This document shows, piece after piece, positions 1-8,484 of a DNA stretch of 64,000 bases; the stretch's first letter is position 1, and the number at the start of each line of letters is the position of its first letter. Source of the stretch: JAEZJZ01 sp050949055 (GTDB taxonomy: Bacteria > Bacillota > UBA994 > UBA5500). A program made the translations under genes and the position numbers. The notes under the pieces were generated by a model. It ran no database searches. It was not told where the DNA came from and saw only the letters and a program-made list of their open reading frames with translations. The DNA lies in the NCBI GenBank assembly GCA_050949055.1, contig JBMNFA010000006.1, forward strand, positions 1 through 64,000, in the 5' to 3' direction.

Positions 1-1
1 C

Positions 2-694
2 CGGGGGTGGCAGCGGTTGGGCAGGGGAGAGAACACTATTCAGGCCAAGCTGGAACAGGTGCTATCCCGGATGATTGGCAGGGAGCTACAGGTGATCGGC
101 AGCAGCCGGACTGATGCCGGTGTGCATGCACTGCATCAGGTGGTCAACTTCCGGGTGGAGGAACAGCTGGCTGCGGACGAAGTCAAACAGTACCTGAACA
201 ACTACTTGCCTCAGGATATCAGTGTGTTGGAAGTGATCTCGGTCCCAGAGAATTTTCACGCCAGGTTTCACGCCAAGCGCAAGACCTACCTATATAAGCT
301 GTGGAACCGGGATTACCCTCACCCGTTCGTGCGCAAGTATAGCATGCATGTCCCGCAGCACCTGAACCTGAGCGCCATGCGGGAGGCGGCACAGCATTTC
401 TTGGGCAAGCACGATTTCGCCGCTTTTTCCAACGCCCAATCCAAGAAGAAGACCACGGTGAGGGAGATCTACAGCCTGGCTATCATTGAGGATGACGGCT
501 TCGTGCTGGTGAGGGTATGTGGCGATGGGTTCCTGCATAACATGGTGCGAAAAATGGTGGGTGCCTTGATTGCTGTAGGGAAAGGAGAGCTCCGCCCAGT
601 TGACGAGCAAACCGCCCTTGCCTCAGGTCAACGAGGTCAGGTCGGTCCGATGGCCGATGCCTGCGGCCTGTACTTGGAGAAGATTGAGATCTAG
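2..694 (+). CDS. truA: tRNA pseudouridine(38-40) synthase TruA, 5' end cut off
   Basis: TruA isomerises uridines 38, 39 and 40 in the anticodon arm of tRNAs and is cytosolic. The reading frame is open from base 2, and the first residues (GWQR, then NTIQ) match the conserved N-terminal region of TruA, so about 15-20 residues including the start lie outside the window. The catalytic aspartate is in the motif SSRTDAGVHA. The C-terminal half carries the typical FLHNMVRKMVG segment. The length (about 230 residues visible) fits the family. In Firmicutes truA usually ends a ribosomal-protein or ecf transporter cluster, which cannot be checked here. The stop is TAG at 692. The next 250 bases hold no recognisable feature. 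Confidence 0.93.
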   Translation, partial: RGWQRLGRGENTIQAKLEQVLSRMIGRELQVIGSSRTDAGVHALHQVVNFRVEEQLAADEVKQYLNNYLPQDISVLEVISVPENFHARFHAKRKTYLYKLWNRDYPHPFVRKYSMHVPQHLNLSAMREAAQHFLGKHDFAAFSNAQSKKKTTVREIYSLAIIEDDGFVLVRVCGDGFLHNMVRKMVGALIAVGKGELRPVDEQTALASGQRGQVGPMADACGLYLEKIEI

Positions 695-943
695 AGCACC
701 GGCGGTTGCAGGGCAATATACATAGTCTTCGCTCTGCGCAGCACGAGCACTCAGGCCCGTCCCGTGATCAGAAAGATTGCCCAGGTACCTCGTTGGCTCA
801 GCACAAACACCGATCCGAGTTAACGGGTGCTCAGGAAGCCTGAGAAGTGGCTACCGATGCGGCTAGACAGCAAGATGCTTCGTGGATGGTGGTTCCATGT
901 GGATTTCTCGTTTTCAGGATTATTGCTAGGGGAGTGACTAACA

Positions 944-2340
944 GTGTTGGAGGAGAAACGCGTTGCTCAGTTCGAGTCGTTCGTGACAGGGTTTATGGAA
1001 CAACATCAGCTCGCCCGGGGCAGCGGTGGCGCTGGCCCAAGGGGAACGTGTGATCTACTGCAAAGGCTATTGGCAATCGCGATTTGGAACGGGGTTTGCC
1101 GGCCACTACGGACACCATCTTCGGCATCGCCTCCATCACCAAGAGCTTTACAGCGATGGCGGTGGGGAAGCTGGTGGAGTTAGGCAAGCTGTCCTTTGAT
1201 GATCCAGTAAGCAAGCACTTGCCCGGCTTTCGTTTGCCGGGAAGTGATCGCCGGGATGTGACCGTGCGCCACCTGCTCACACATACCAGTGGTATGCCTG
1301 CCCTGGACGCCTTGGGGATAACCTTCAGATCCCATAGTGGCCCCGATCCGGTCGAGCCACCGCCGCAGCAGTTGGCCAGGCCACCAATCAACACCTATCC
1401 AGAGTTGATCGATTACATAGCCCGCTTCCCAGGCAGGCCGCTGGGTGGTCCCGGCGAATACTTCAACTACTCCAACGAGGCCTACGCACTGTTGGGCGCG
1501 CTGGTGCGACGTGTCTCGGGGATGCCCTATGCAGCGTTTGTGCGCAAGCACATTATCGAGCCTCTGGGCATGCACAGGACCACCTATAGCTTCGAAGAGA
1601 TGTATGAGCATGACGAGGTGACGGTGCTGTATACCAGACAAGCAGATGGCACTCTACAAGCCTCAACCCGCTGGCCTTGCGCTCCCGCTTTCCAGGCGGC
1701 CGGCAGAATCAAGTCCACCGTGGAAGATTTGATCCGTCCCTTCCAGATGTACGCCCATGAGGGCCGGTATCAGGGAAAAGAGATTCTATCGGCGGGAGTG
1801 GTCAAGGAGACCACTGCTCCGCACCACAAATACTCGCTGCACGAGTTCTACGGTCACGCACTGCATGTCCGCCCGGGCTATCATGGAGTGACCCTGATTT
1901 CCCACGGCGGGGCAGGGAAAGGGATATCATCGCACGGCGGGTTCGTCCCCGAGAAGCAACTGAGTGCGGTGGTGCTGACCAATCTGGGAGGTGTGCCAGT
2001 AATCCAGCTTTGGGGAGCGCTGGTTAATTTGGGTCTCGGGCTTCCTCTGGAAACCCCACGTGCGGAGTACACCATCACTCCCTGGCCTCAGGAGGTAGCG
2101 GAACGGTTCTGCGGTCGCTATGCTTCAGCGGAAGGGAACGCGTTTACCATCACCATGAGGGATGCCAACTTGTTGATCGAAAGCAAGACAGGCGTCAGCG
2201 AGATCGTTAGGGTTACTGACGAGGTTGGTGTGTACAAGGAGAAGGGGCTGAACCACGAGCTCAGGTTCTACACGGACCGAGTGAGCGGAGAAATCGCGGG
2301 GGTTGGCCGGGGCAGCCGCTTTATTCCGCGCGTTCATTGA
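944..2340 (+). pseudogene. Serine hydrolase (beta-lactamase class C family), two frameshifts near the start
   Basis: This is a penicillin-binding-protein-like serine hydrolase of the beta-lactamase/AmpC-EstB fold. It has the SxxK motif as SITK, the YxN motif as YSN, and a late SHGGAG segment in the position of the KTG/HxG box. A GTG start at 944 follows AGGGGAG at 928-934. The N-terminal frame runs to about 1012, continues in a second frame from 1017 to 1070 (AAVALAQGERV...KGY), and in a third frame from 1072 (GNRDLERG) to the stop at 2340. One extra base at about 1013 and another at 1071 explain both shifts. Removing them gives an ordinary protein of about 465 residues. No signal peptide is apparent. 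It is either a recent pseudogene or carries two sequence errors; a shortened product from an internal start at 1084 would still contain SITK. Confidence 0.8.
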
Positions 2341-2372
2341 GGGATTGGCTGAGGGGCAAGAGCATTTAGCTA

Positions 2373-2413
2373 CAAGGGCACGGAAGGATAATTAATAGCC
2401 TTCCGTGCCCTTG
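2373..2413. terminator. Bidirectional hairpin terminator
   Basis: A perfect 15-bp stem (2373-2387 with 2399-2413) with an AT-rich 11-base loop, followed by TTT. It lies between the convergent serine hydrolase gene and the minus-strand ATP-grasp cluster, so it can serve both. Confidence 0.75.
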
Positions 2414-2429
2414 TTTGGTGATTCCGGCA

Positions 2430-3578
2430 TCATGACCGTCTTGTTGTTCGCTGGAGTCTGTTTTGTTGCCTCCACAAATGGGCGCAATAGCTCATCACAT
2501 GCCGGTAGAGTAGCGGTGTATTGCCGATTAGCTCTTCTGGCATGGGAGTCTTGCCGGGTTGAGGGTTACCCTCAATAAACCAGAGGCGGTGAGCGTCATC
2601 CACAATGAAATCAAGGCCGATCTCTCCCATGGGGCCAACAACCCGCTCTATGTGCCTGCAAACCATGATCGCTAGCTGCTCTGCCTTGGTGGATATTCTA
2701 TTTGCGGCTGATTCGCCCAGTATGTTCGTCAGGTGGTAGAGCAGCGGCAAGCGGTCGGCACCTTTGTTGGTGTTCGTGATGATGCGTCCTTCACGCCCCA
2801 GTCGCAGGCGAGGCGAAACCAGAATCCATTGCCCTGCGGAGTTCTTTTCCATCAGAAGACGCAAGTCAAACAGCCGCCCATTCGCCGCTAGCAGCGGCAG
2901 CCGTTGTTGCAGCAATACCCGGGTGCGCCGGGCGTTGCTGAGAACCTGCTGAAATGCACTCTGCAAGTCTGAGCACTCAACCACTTCCCCCTTGGCCGAC
3001 TCCACCGTGTAGCCGCGTCTGCCCCGCATCGTGATCAGGCTGATCCCGCGCCCGCGGCTGCTGTTGGTCGGCTTGGCGATCACTGCGCGGTGCCTCCTGA
3101 GCATCGCTCGCAGGTGTCCCGGTTGCCAGCCAAGGCGGGTGTCCGGTAGCAGGTGCCTCATCCGGCGGAAGCGGCGCAGAGCCTGGTGCAGTAGCCATTT
3201 GTCAAGAAATCGTTGGGAGTTGACAGGCTTAATCATACCGATTAGCTCCGACCTTAGCCTGTCGGCCAGTGCTCTCTCGTCCTTATCCATATCCTTGCCT
3301 TGGTCGTAGAAGAAGTCAGGCCAGGGGACGGAGGTTCTCACCAGGAAGCCTGGCAGCTGTTCAGACCAACCGAAGACAGTGCGGTCGCTTGGGTGAATGT
3401 CGTCTACAGAACAGAAGTAAGCACTGATGCCTTCTGCAGCTGCAGAACGGAGATAGTAGAGAGCCTCGTCTGGAGCGAACAGATTCCCCAACGAGCCGAT
3501 GAAGCGTCGATTGACCAGAATGGCCATGACTGGTCGCGGGAGCAGTTTTATGTTCACCCGCTGGCCTCCTTCCTGCAT
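2430..3578 (-). CDS. YheC/YheD-family ATP-grasp protein (copy 1, promoter-distal)
   Basis: This 382-residue protein belongs to the YheC/YheD endospore coat-associated ATP-grasp family. Members have an N-terminal domain of about 100 residues and a C-terminal ATP-grasp fold that would join a carboxylate to an amine; the substrate is unknown. Visible marks are a nucleotide-binding lysine region (VIAKPTNSSRGRGIS, about residues 168-182) and the metal-binding end motif GEIGLDFIVDD...LWFIEGNPQPGK. The final asparagine of the N-P pair is typical. It is the last of three related minus-strand genes, so it is probably co-transcribed with them. The start at 3578 is one of several possible; a GTG or ATG a few codons in is also plausible. 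Expression in sporulation is inferred from the family, not from a visible sigma-factor site. Confidence 0.85.
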   Translation of the reverse strand: MQEGGQRVNIKLLPRPVMAILVNRRFIGSLGNLFAPDEALYYLRSAAAEGISAYFCSVDDIHPSDRTVFGWSEQLPGFLVRTSVPWPDFFYDQGKDMDKDERALADRLRSELIGMIKPVNSQRFLDKWLLHQALRRFRRMRHLLPDTRLGWQPGHLRAMLRRHRAVIAKPTNSSRGRGISLITMRGRRGYTVESAKGEVVECSDLQSAFQQVLSNARRTRVLLQQRLPLLAANGRLFDLRLLMEKNSAGQWILVSPRLRLGREGRIITNTNKGADRLPLLYHLTNILGESAANRISTKAEQLAIMVCRHIERVVGPMGEIGLDFIVDDAHRLWFIEGNPQPGKTPMPEELIGNTPLLYRHVMSYCAHLWRQQNRLQRTTRRS

Positions 3579-3592
3579 ATTGCTAGCCCCTG

Positions 3593-4779
3593 TTATTCCT
3601 GATCAAAGTGCTTGTGCCACAAGTAGCGGGCATACTGCATCATCAGAACGAATGGCTTCAGCAACGCAGACCGCCGTCTAAAGGGCAACATATCTTTGTT
3701 AGGCCGTGCGTTCGCTCTATCAGCCACACCCTTCCGTCATTGCCTAGGGCTAAGTCCAGACCGATCTCCCCCATCGGTCCCAAAGCTCCGTCCAGGCACT
3801 TGACGGTAAGCGTCGCAGCTTCATTCAGTTGGTAGCTGATCCGTCGAGCCAGTTGTCCGCGGATTCCCATCGCCCGTAATCCCTGGGTTAGGGGCAGTTG
3901 CTTTGCCCCTTGGTGTCGGCTGACAGCGAACTGACCGGGCGAGCCAACGAAAAGGTAGCTCAGCGACTGACGCCATTCCCCGCTTCCATCCTTGTTCATC
4001 AGCGCCCTGATCTTATTTCTCCTACCACCTCGTTCTAGAATGCCTAGCTCCTGCTGCACGACGAAAGGACCGTTTGCATTCTCCATAACCTTGCCCAGCA
4101 TCTCAGAAAACGACAGGTGCATCAGGCGCGTTCCGCTGCTGGAGTCCTCCCAGCCGTATTGACCCGACTCCAAGCGCCAAACCTTGGATATGTTTATCGC
4201 CCCTAAACCATAGCCAAGTTTGGCCAACACGGTTCTATGCAGATCAAGCATTGTCTCCAGGTCCGTCGGTTGGGAGTACAGGAGCGTTTCGGGCAAGTAC
4301 CGCTGCATCTCAGGAAAGCTTTCCAACGCCCGGTGCACTTCCCACTTGCCCAGCACATCATGGGAGTTGATGGTCAAGCACTGTTGAAGCATGGCAGCCT
4401 TGACCAGTTGCCCTTGTTTCGACTTCAGCTCAGCAGCTGGATGAAATACATCTGGCCAAGGCATTGTGGTTTTCGCCCAGCTTCCGTCAGGCCTTTGCTG
4501 CCAACCTTGGACTCGACGTGTACCAGGATCCACGTCGCGAACACTGAAAAAGTACAGGTTTACTCCCACAAGCCTGGCTGCCTCCGCTGCCAGTCTGATG
4601 CTGGGAGCCGCACTTCCTTCACCCAGGCGAGTGGTGCGCGATGGCCAAACCAGCATGCCCACGTTCGGCCGCTGTGCTACTGAGATCGAACTGGCGGGCC
4701 GTCCATTTCTGACCGCTCTTATGCGTGGCAATTTGCGCACGGGCATCATCCCTCCTCGTATGTAGTACAATATATTCAC
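3593..4779 (-). pseudogene. YheC/YheD-family ATP-grasp protein (copy 2), frameshifted near the C-terminus
   Basis: This is a paralogue of its two neighbours, with the ATP-grasp core intact (LAKLGYGLGAINISK, and MGEIGLDLALGNDGRVWLIE). As sequenced, the frame leaves the family pattern right after WLIE and stops at 3658. If one G is restored at about 3714 (GAG-GCG instead of GAGCG), the protein continues as ANARPNKDMLPF and ends at TAA 3593-3595, only 14 bases before the next gene. That is the expected C-terminus and operon spacing. The lesion removes the asparagine that binds metal in ATP-grasp enzymes, so the truncated form is probably inactive. The start is unsure: an ATG-ATG pair lies 4 bases beyond a GAGGAGG site around 4748, and a GTG lies further upstream at 4779. 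Confidence 0.8.
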
Positions 4780-4848
4780 TGGAATATATGACAGTGATAG
4801 ACTGGGCCCGCATTGTTATGCAGCTCATGGGACTGCGGGTGGGTATGC

Positions 4849-4883
4849 GAGCAGCGCCCAACCAAAAGTGCTGGGCGCTGCTC
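4849..4883. terminator. Hairpin between ATP-grasp copies 3 and 2
   Basis: A perfect 12-bp stem (4849-4860 with 4872-4883) with an 11-base loop. There is no T-tract on the minus strand and only CACTTTT on the plus strand, so it may partly terminate or protect transcript ends inside the ATP-grasp cluster rather than fully stop transcription. Confidence 0.45.
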
Positions 4884-4903
4884 CACTTTTCGTTTGCCGG
4901 GGG

Positions 4904-5989
4904 TCATCTGTCCCAAAGAGACAAAGCGTAGTCTATGACGCATGAATAGATGCGCGGGATGGGATCCTGCTCGTGTATTACCTCTCCTTTGCTTGGCCAA
5001 CCGTTTGCTTCTATCATCCATAGTCGCAGATTTCTATCAAAGGCAAAGTCCAAGCCAACCTCGACCATGCGCCCCGTCTGAGCTTGTTCCAGCTTAGCGG
5101 CCACCTGTTGGGCAACTTGTCTGGCTTGATGAAAGAGAGCAGCGGCCTGTTCCGGGGCGACTCCGGCCGAAACTAAGCCCGGGAGTACATCCACATAACT
5201 ACCGCCGCTATGCCAATTGGTGACAAACGCACCGGAACGTCCGATTCTGATATACCATTGCAGCACTTGCCACATCTCTTGGCTGTCTTTACCCATCATC
5301 AATCGCAAGTCCATTACCTCGCCATCTGTTTTCAACAAGTCAATAGCTTGCTGGATCACCATCCTGCGACCGCCGGCGACCTCCTTGGCTCGGGCAAAAG
5401 CATCTGCAAGGGACAAGCCTGTCTCCTGTTCGTCGTTATGAGATGCTTGCAGGGTGTAGGAGCCATCCGCCTCCCTCCAGATCTTCGAGATCCCGAGACC
5501 CCAGGTGCCTCCGCTAGGCTTAGTTAACACCGCAGCGTGGCGAGTGAGCATCAGCTCCAAGTCAGCAGCAGTCCTGCCCAGCACAGTGTCGGGCAGCAAA
5601 TGTGGAAAATCACCCACCAGCGCGCGGTGTGTCGGCCACTTCCCGAATGTCTTTACCTCATTCAGCCGTTTGATTCGCGGATCAGCTTTGATCTGCATAG
5701 CTCGCTCCCGTTTTCCAGCTTCGCCCTTGGCCAAATCATAGACAAAGTCCGGCCAAGGGACATTTCCGTACTGCCACTGACCATCCGGGTCAAGTGTCCA
5801 TCCTTTGACGGTACCTGTCTCCAGGTCCATATCTGCAGCCTGGAAGACATAAAGCGGTACGTTGGCCGCCCTGGCGGCGAGAGCGTATTGCAGGCAGTCA
5901 TATTGCTCTTCTTGCCTCGATAGCACCCTAGTTATCTTGGGAGCAACAAATACGGCGACAACCGGACGCCGCAGGTCTTCGCTTTTCAT
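4904..5989 (-). CDS. YheC/YheD-family ATP-grasp protein (copy 3, promoter-proximal)
   Basis: A 361-residue member of the YheC/YheD coat-associated ATP-grasp family and the first gene of a three-gene tandem array. The N-terminal domain includes the conserved VPWPDFVYD motif shared by the copies. The ATP-grasp part has LTKPSGGTWGLGISK and ends with MVEVGLDFAFDRNLRLWMIEANGWPSK, so the E-x-N metal ligands are present. The start ATG at 5989 has a strong GGAGGAG ribosome site 6 bases upstream. The three copies differ widely in sequence, which points to old duplication and likely different substrates or partners. A spore-coat role comes from family knowledge; the biochemical reaction is not established. 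Confidence 0.87.
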   Translation of the reverse strand: MKSEDLRRPVVAVFVAPKITRVLSRQEEQYDCLQYALAARAANVPLYVFQAADMDLETGTVKGWTLDPDGQWQYGNVPWPDFVYDLAKGEAGKRERAMQIKADPRIKRLNEVKTFGKWPTHRALVGDFPHLLPDTVLGRTAADLELMLTRHAAVLTKPSGGTWGLGISKIWREADGSYTLQASHNDEQETGLSLADAFARAKEVAGGRRMVIQQAIDLLKTDGEVMDLRLMMGKDSQEMWQVLQWYIRIGRSGAFVTNWHSGGSYVDVLPGLVSAGVAPEQAAALFHQARQVAQQVAAKLEQAQTGRMVEVGLDFAFDRNLRLWMIEANGWPSKGEVIHEQDPIPRIYSCVIDYALSLWDR

Positions 5990-6033
5990 CGGTTCTCCTC
6001 CCTCGCATACTCCTCACTGCAGGGTATGATTTT

Positions 6034-6052
6034 CTGGTGCCAATTGCACCAG
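6034..6052. promoter_or_regulatory. Short inverted repeat upstream of the ATP-grasp cluster
   Basis: CTGGTGC and GCACCAG arms of 7 bp are separated by 5 bases, about 45 bases upstream of the first ATP-grasp gene. The position suits an operator, but no matching regulator is known to me and no clear promoter hexamers flank it. Confidence 0.3.
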
Positions 6053-6433
6053 TTTCTTGCCCAGTTCGCTAGAGCAGAGGTATTCGGTCGCTGACTGTGG
6101 AACAGTCCTAGAGAGGATACCTTATTCGATTCGAGCTTTGTTTCAGGGGAGTGCGGGGGGACAGGGGTGGCCTCACCTGGATGGCGTCAGAATTGTCCCG
6201 GCACTGCTATTTGCGTTCGCGACAGGTAGCCTCCCAAATAGAGCTTTGCTATGGTCGTGTTGAAGTCCGGTTCAACTCTAGAAAGGAGTTAATGCCTGGA
6301 GGAAACACATAAATGTTGAGCGTGCCATGTGCCGGCCCAGAGCGAGAGCGAGAGGGAGAGATTGCGCCTCGGTTGTTTTGTACCGCGGTAATGTTCCTTA
6401 TTTCACAATCATCATGCTGAAAGGAGATTAGGT
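6053..6433. other. Non-coding stretch
   Basis: About 380 bases between the divergent ATP-grasp cluster and the VOC gene. I see no conserved open frame, RNA motif or convincing promoter. It holds a short GAGAGCGAGAGGGAGAG purine run near 6341-6360. Confidence 0.5.
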
Positions 6434-6803
6434 ATGAGTATAGGCAACTTTTCCGTCAGTCTGGCAGTAAAGGATATCCGGGTCAAAAGAGTTCTACGAG
6501 AAGCTAGGGTTCACCGCATTTGGAGGCGACCTCAATCATAACTGGTTGATTATGCAGAATGAAGATTGCACCATCGGCTTGTTTCAAGGGATGTTGGAGA
6601 AAAACATGCTTACCTTTAATCCTGGGTGGAACCGCAACGCTGAAGAGGTGAATCCCTTCACCGACGTCAGGACGCTGCAGGAACAGTTGAAGAGTGAGGG
6701 GATCGAGTTTCTAGCGGAGGCTGATCCCAGTTCAAACGGCCCTGCCAGTTTTGTGATCGAGGACCCAGACGGCAATCGGATTTTGGTGGACCAGCACCGC
6801 TAA
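6434..6803 (+). pseudogene. VOC/glyoxalase-fold protein, frameshifted
   Basis: This is a small metalloenzyme-fold protein of the vicinal oxygen chelate superfamily, about 123 residues when repaired. ATG 6434 follows AAGGAGATTAGGT. The first frame reads MSIGNFSVSLAVKDI and then hits a stop. A second frame takes over at about 6490 with FYEKLGFTAFGGDL and runs to 6803 with the family ending FVIEDPDGNRILVDQH. The shift is one extra base or two missing bases at 6481-6493; adding two bases would give the usual DIxxSKEFYEKLGF pattern. The substrate cannot be inferred. The gene overlaps nothing and ends 8 bases from the convergent YbaN-type gene. Confidence 0.72.
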
Positions 6804-6811
6804 TCGTTAGC

Positions 6812-7303
6812 TTATCCCTGAACATCAGGTTCAGTATGGAGCTGATGGGTGGCGTCCGGCAAGGTCTGGGTAAAGTCGTCGGCTTCGCTACCAGCAGCTG
6901 GCGCGGTGCCCACCTGTTCAGCCTCAGTGGCGGTGCAAGTCTTGAGCGTGAACAGATGGATGCTTACCCCTAGCCCGACGCCCAACAGCAACAGCTTCAC
7001 CACGAAGTCTGACACCAAGTAGATGGCCAAAGACAAGGACAGCCAAAGGAGCAGCAGCGCGCAGGTGCGAGCGATGGCCGGAATCTTGCCCTGGGACAGA
7101 TAGGTATTGATGTAGTTGCCCAGCACTCGGTGCTGCATCAGCCATGCATGGGCTTTTGACGAACTGTGTAAATAGCAGTACGCCGTCAACAGCAAGAATG
7201 GAGTGGTGGGGAGAAGGGGGAGGAATATCCCTAAGCAACCCAAGGCCAGAGATAGGGATCCGCCAACCAGCAAAAGGTATTTCTTGAGGGTCTGATTGCG
7301 CAT
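6812..7303 (-). CDS. YbaN/DUF454 family inner-membrane protein
   Basis: A 163-residue membrane protein of the DUF454 (YbaN) family, of unknown function. The N-terminal half has two hydrophobic segments around the conserved GCLGIFLPLLPTTPFLLL motif. A second hydrophobic pair lies at about residues 80-120. The C-terminal 40 residues are polar and acidic and look like an addition to the usual core of about 120 residues. The start ATG at 7303 follows a GTGAGGACA-like weak ribosome site. It stands alone, convergent with the VOC remnant and with no visible operon partner. Confidence 0.8.
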   Translation of the reverse strand: MRNQTLKKYLLLVGGSLSLALGCLGIFLPLLPTTPFLLLTAYCYLHSSSKAHAWLMQHRVLGNYINTYLSQGKIPAIARTCALLLLWLSLSLAIYLVSDFVVKLLLLGVGLGVSIHLFTLKTCTATEAEQVGTAPAAGSEADDFTQTLPDATHQLHTEPDVQG

Positions 7304-7400
7304 GTCCTCACCTTCCCGTGGGTAGTAGCATCACTAGCATGTTCCATTCGCAGGCTGTTGACCAAACCCGTAAGGGTTATCGCGAAGCGACTGGGGGATC

Positions 7401-7430
7401 AAGAAAAGAGGCTGTGTGCGACAGCCTCTT
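7401..7430 (-). terminator. Intrinsic terminator of the glycine cleavage operon
   Basis: On the minus strand a 10-bp stem (7406-7415 with 7421-7430, AAGAGGCTGT arm) with a 5-base loop is followed by TTTTCTT. It lies 50 bases after the end of lplA and so closes the gcv-lpd-lplA transcript. Confidence 0.8.
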
Positions 7431-7479
7431 TAACAACAGTATTAGCGACTATTCCGTCGGTCTTGGCCACGCCGTTTGG

Positions 7480-8469
7480 CTACCCGAGCAACAAGTCCAG
7501 CAGTTCGTGATGGTCCAGACCGGGAATGAACTGGCCGACATCGATCTGCTCCAGCGCTGACTGCAAACCGGTGGGCGAAAACGCGGCACCCTGCAGCCTA
7601 GCGGCCAACTGGGTGACATCTGCATTGCTGAAGAAGTCACCAAAGATGTGACACGCCACAATGTGGCCACGTTCAATCTGTAACCTGATGTCCACTTCGC
7701 CAAAGGGGTAGCGCTTCTCCCGCCGTACGTTGAAGGCGGGCGCTTGCCCGAAGTTCCACTGCCAGGTGCTATACTTCTGCTGTTGCAGTTCTGCAATGAC
7801 CGCCAAGTCCGCTTCCGACCAGTGATAGTCACGCCAGGTGCTGCCAAACTGCTCTGCAGCCGCCGTGAGCACCGCTTGGCGGAAGTCCTCTAGACTCAAT
7901 TCCCTCGGCAAGTGCTGCTTGATGTTGGTCACCCGGCTACGCACCGATTTCACACCTTTGGAGGCGATCTTCTGTGGTTTCACCTGCAGCGCTTGACTGA
8001 GCACGCCCAGGTTGCAATCGAACAACAGGGTGCCGTGGTGTAGCAGGCGGTCGTGATAGCGGTATTCAGCATTGCCGGAGAACTTGTGGCCAGCGATTAG
8101 GATGTCATTGCGGCCACTCATCTCCGCCTGCACGCCTAATCTGGCTAGGGCATTGATTATCGGCTGGCCAAAGCGGTGGAAGTCGAACCCCTTTCCCTGG
8201 TCGTGTACGATGAAGGTGAAGTTGAGATTGCCCAAGTCGTGGTAGACTGCGCCGCCGCCGGTCAATCGCCTGACCACAGCGATCCCCTGCTCACGCACAT
8301 ACTGGGAGTTAATCTCTTCCCAAGCATTTTGGTTGCGCCCCAGGATAATTGCTGGCCGATTCTGCCACAACATGAAACAGTCATCATCACCAGCCAGGTG
8401 GGTGAGCACATATTCTTCTGCGGCCATGTTGAAGTAGGGATCTGTCTGCCGATTGATCACATGCAGCAT
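7480..8469 (-). CDS. lplA: Lipoate-protein ligase A
   Basis: LplA activates lipoate with ATP and joins it to the lipoyl lysine of GcvH or other lipoyl domains in the cytosol. The 329-residue length fits the two-domain enzyme. The catalytic core motif RRLTGGGAVYHDLGN is present at about residues 66-80, preceded by LGRNQNAWEEIN. The C-terminal accessory domain is also present. The gene starts 15 bases after lpd, with a GAGGTACC-type site just before ATG 8469. As the last gene of the glycine cleavage operon it can load the GcvH encoded upstream, so the operon carries its own cofactor attachment. Confidence 0.93.
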   Translation of the reverse strand: MLHVINRQTDPYFNMAAEEYVLTHLAGDDDCFMLWQNRPAIILGRNQNAWEEINSQYVREQGIAVVRRLTGGGAVYHDLGNLNFTFIVHDQGKGFDFHRFGQPIINALARLGVQAEMSGRNDILIAGHKFSGNAEYRYHDRLLHHGTLLFDCNLGVLSQALQVKPQKIASKGVKSVRSRVTNIKQHLPRELSLEDFRQAVLTAAAEQFGSTWRDYHWSEADLAVIAELQQQKYSTWQWNFGQAPAFNVRREKRYPFGEVDIRLQIERGHIVACHIFGDFFSNADVTQLAARLQGAAFSPTGLQSALEQIDVGQFIPGLDHHELLDLLLG

Positions 8470-8484
8470 ATGGTACCTCCCTCG

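Noticed and set aside
6370..6395. GTACCGCGGTAA as a T-box
   Set aside because: The GGTGG half of the core is missing and no terminator follows.
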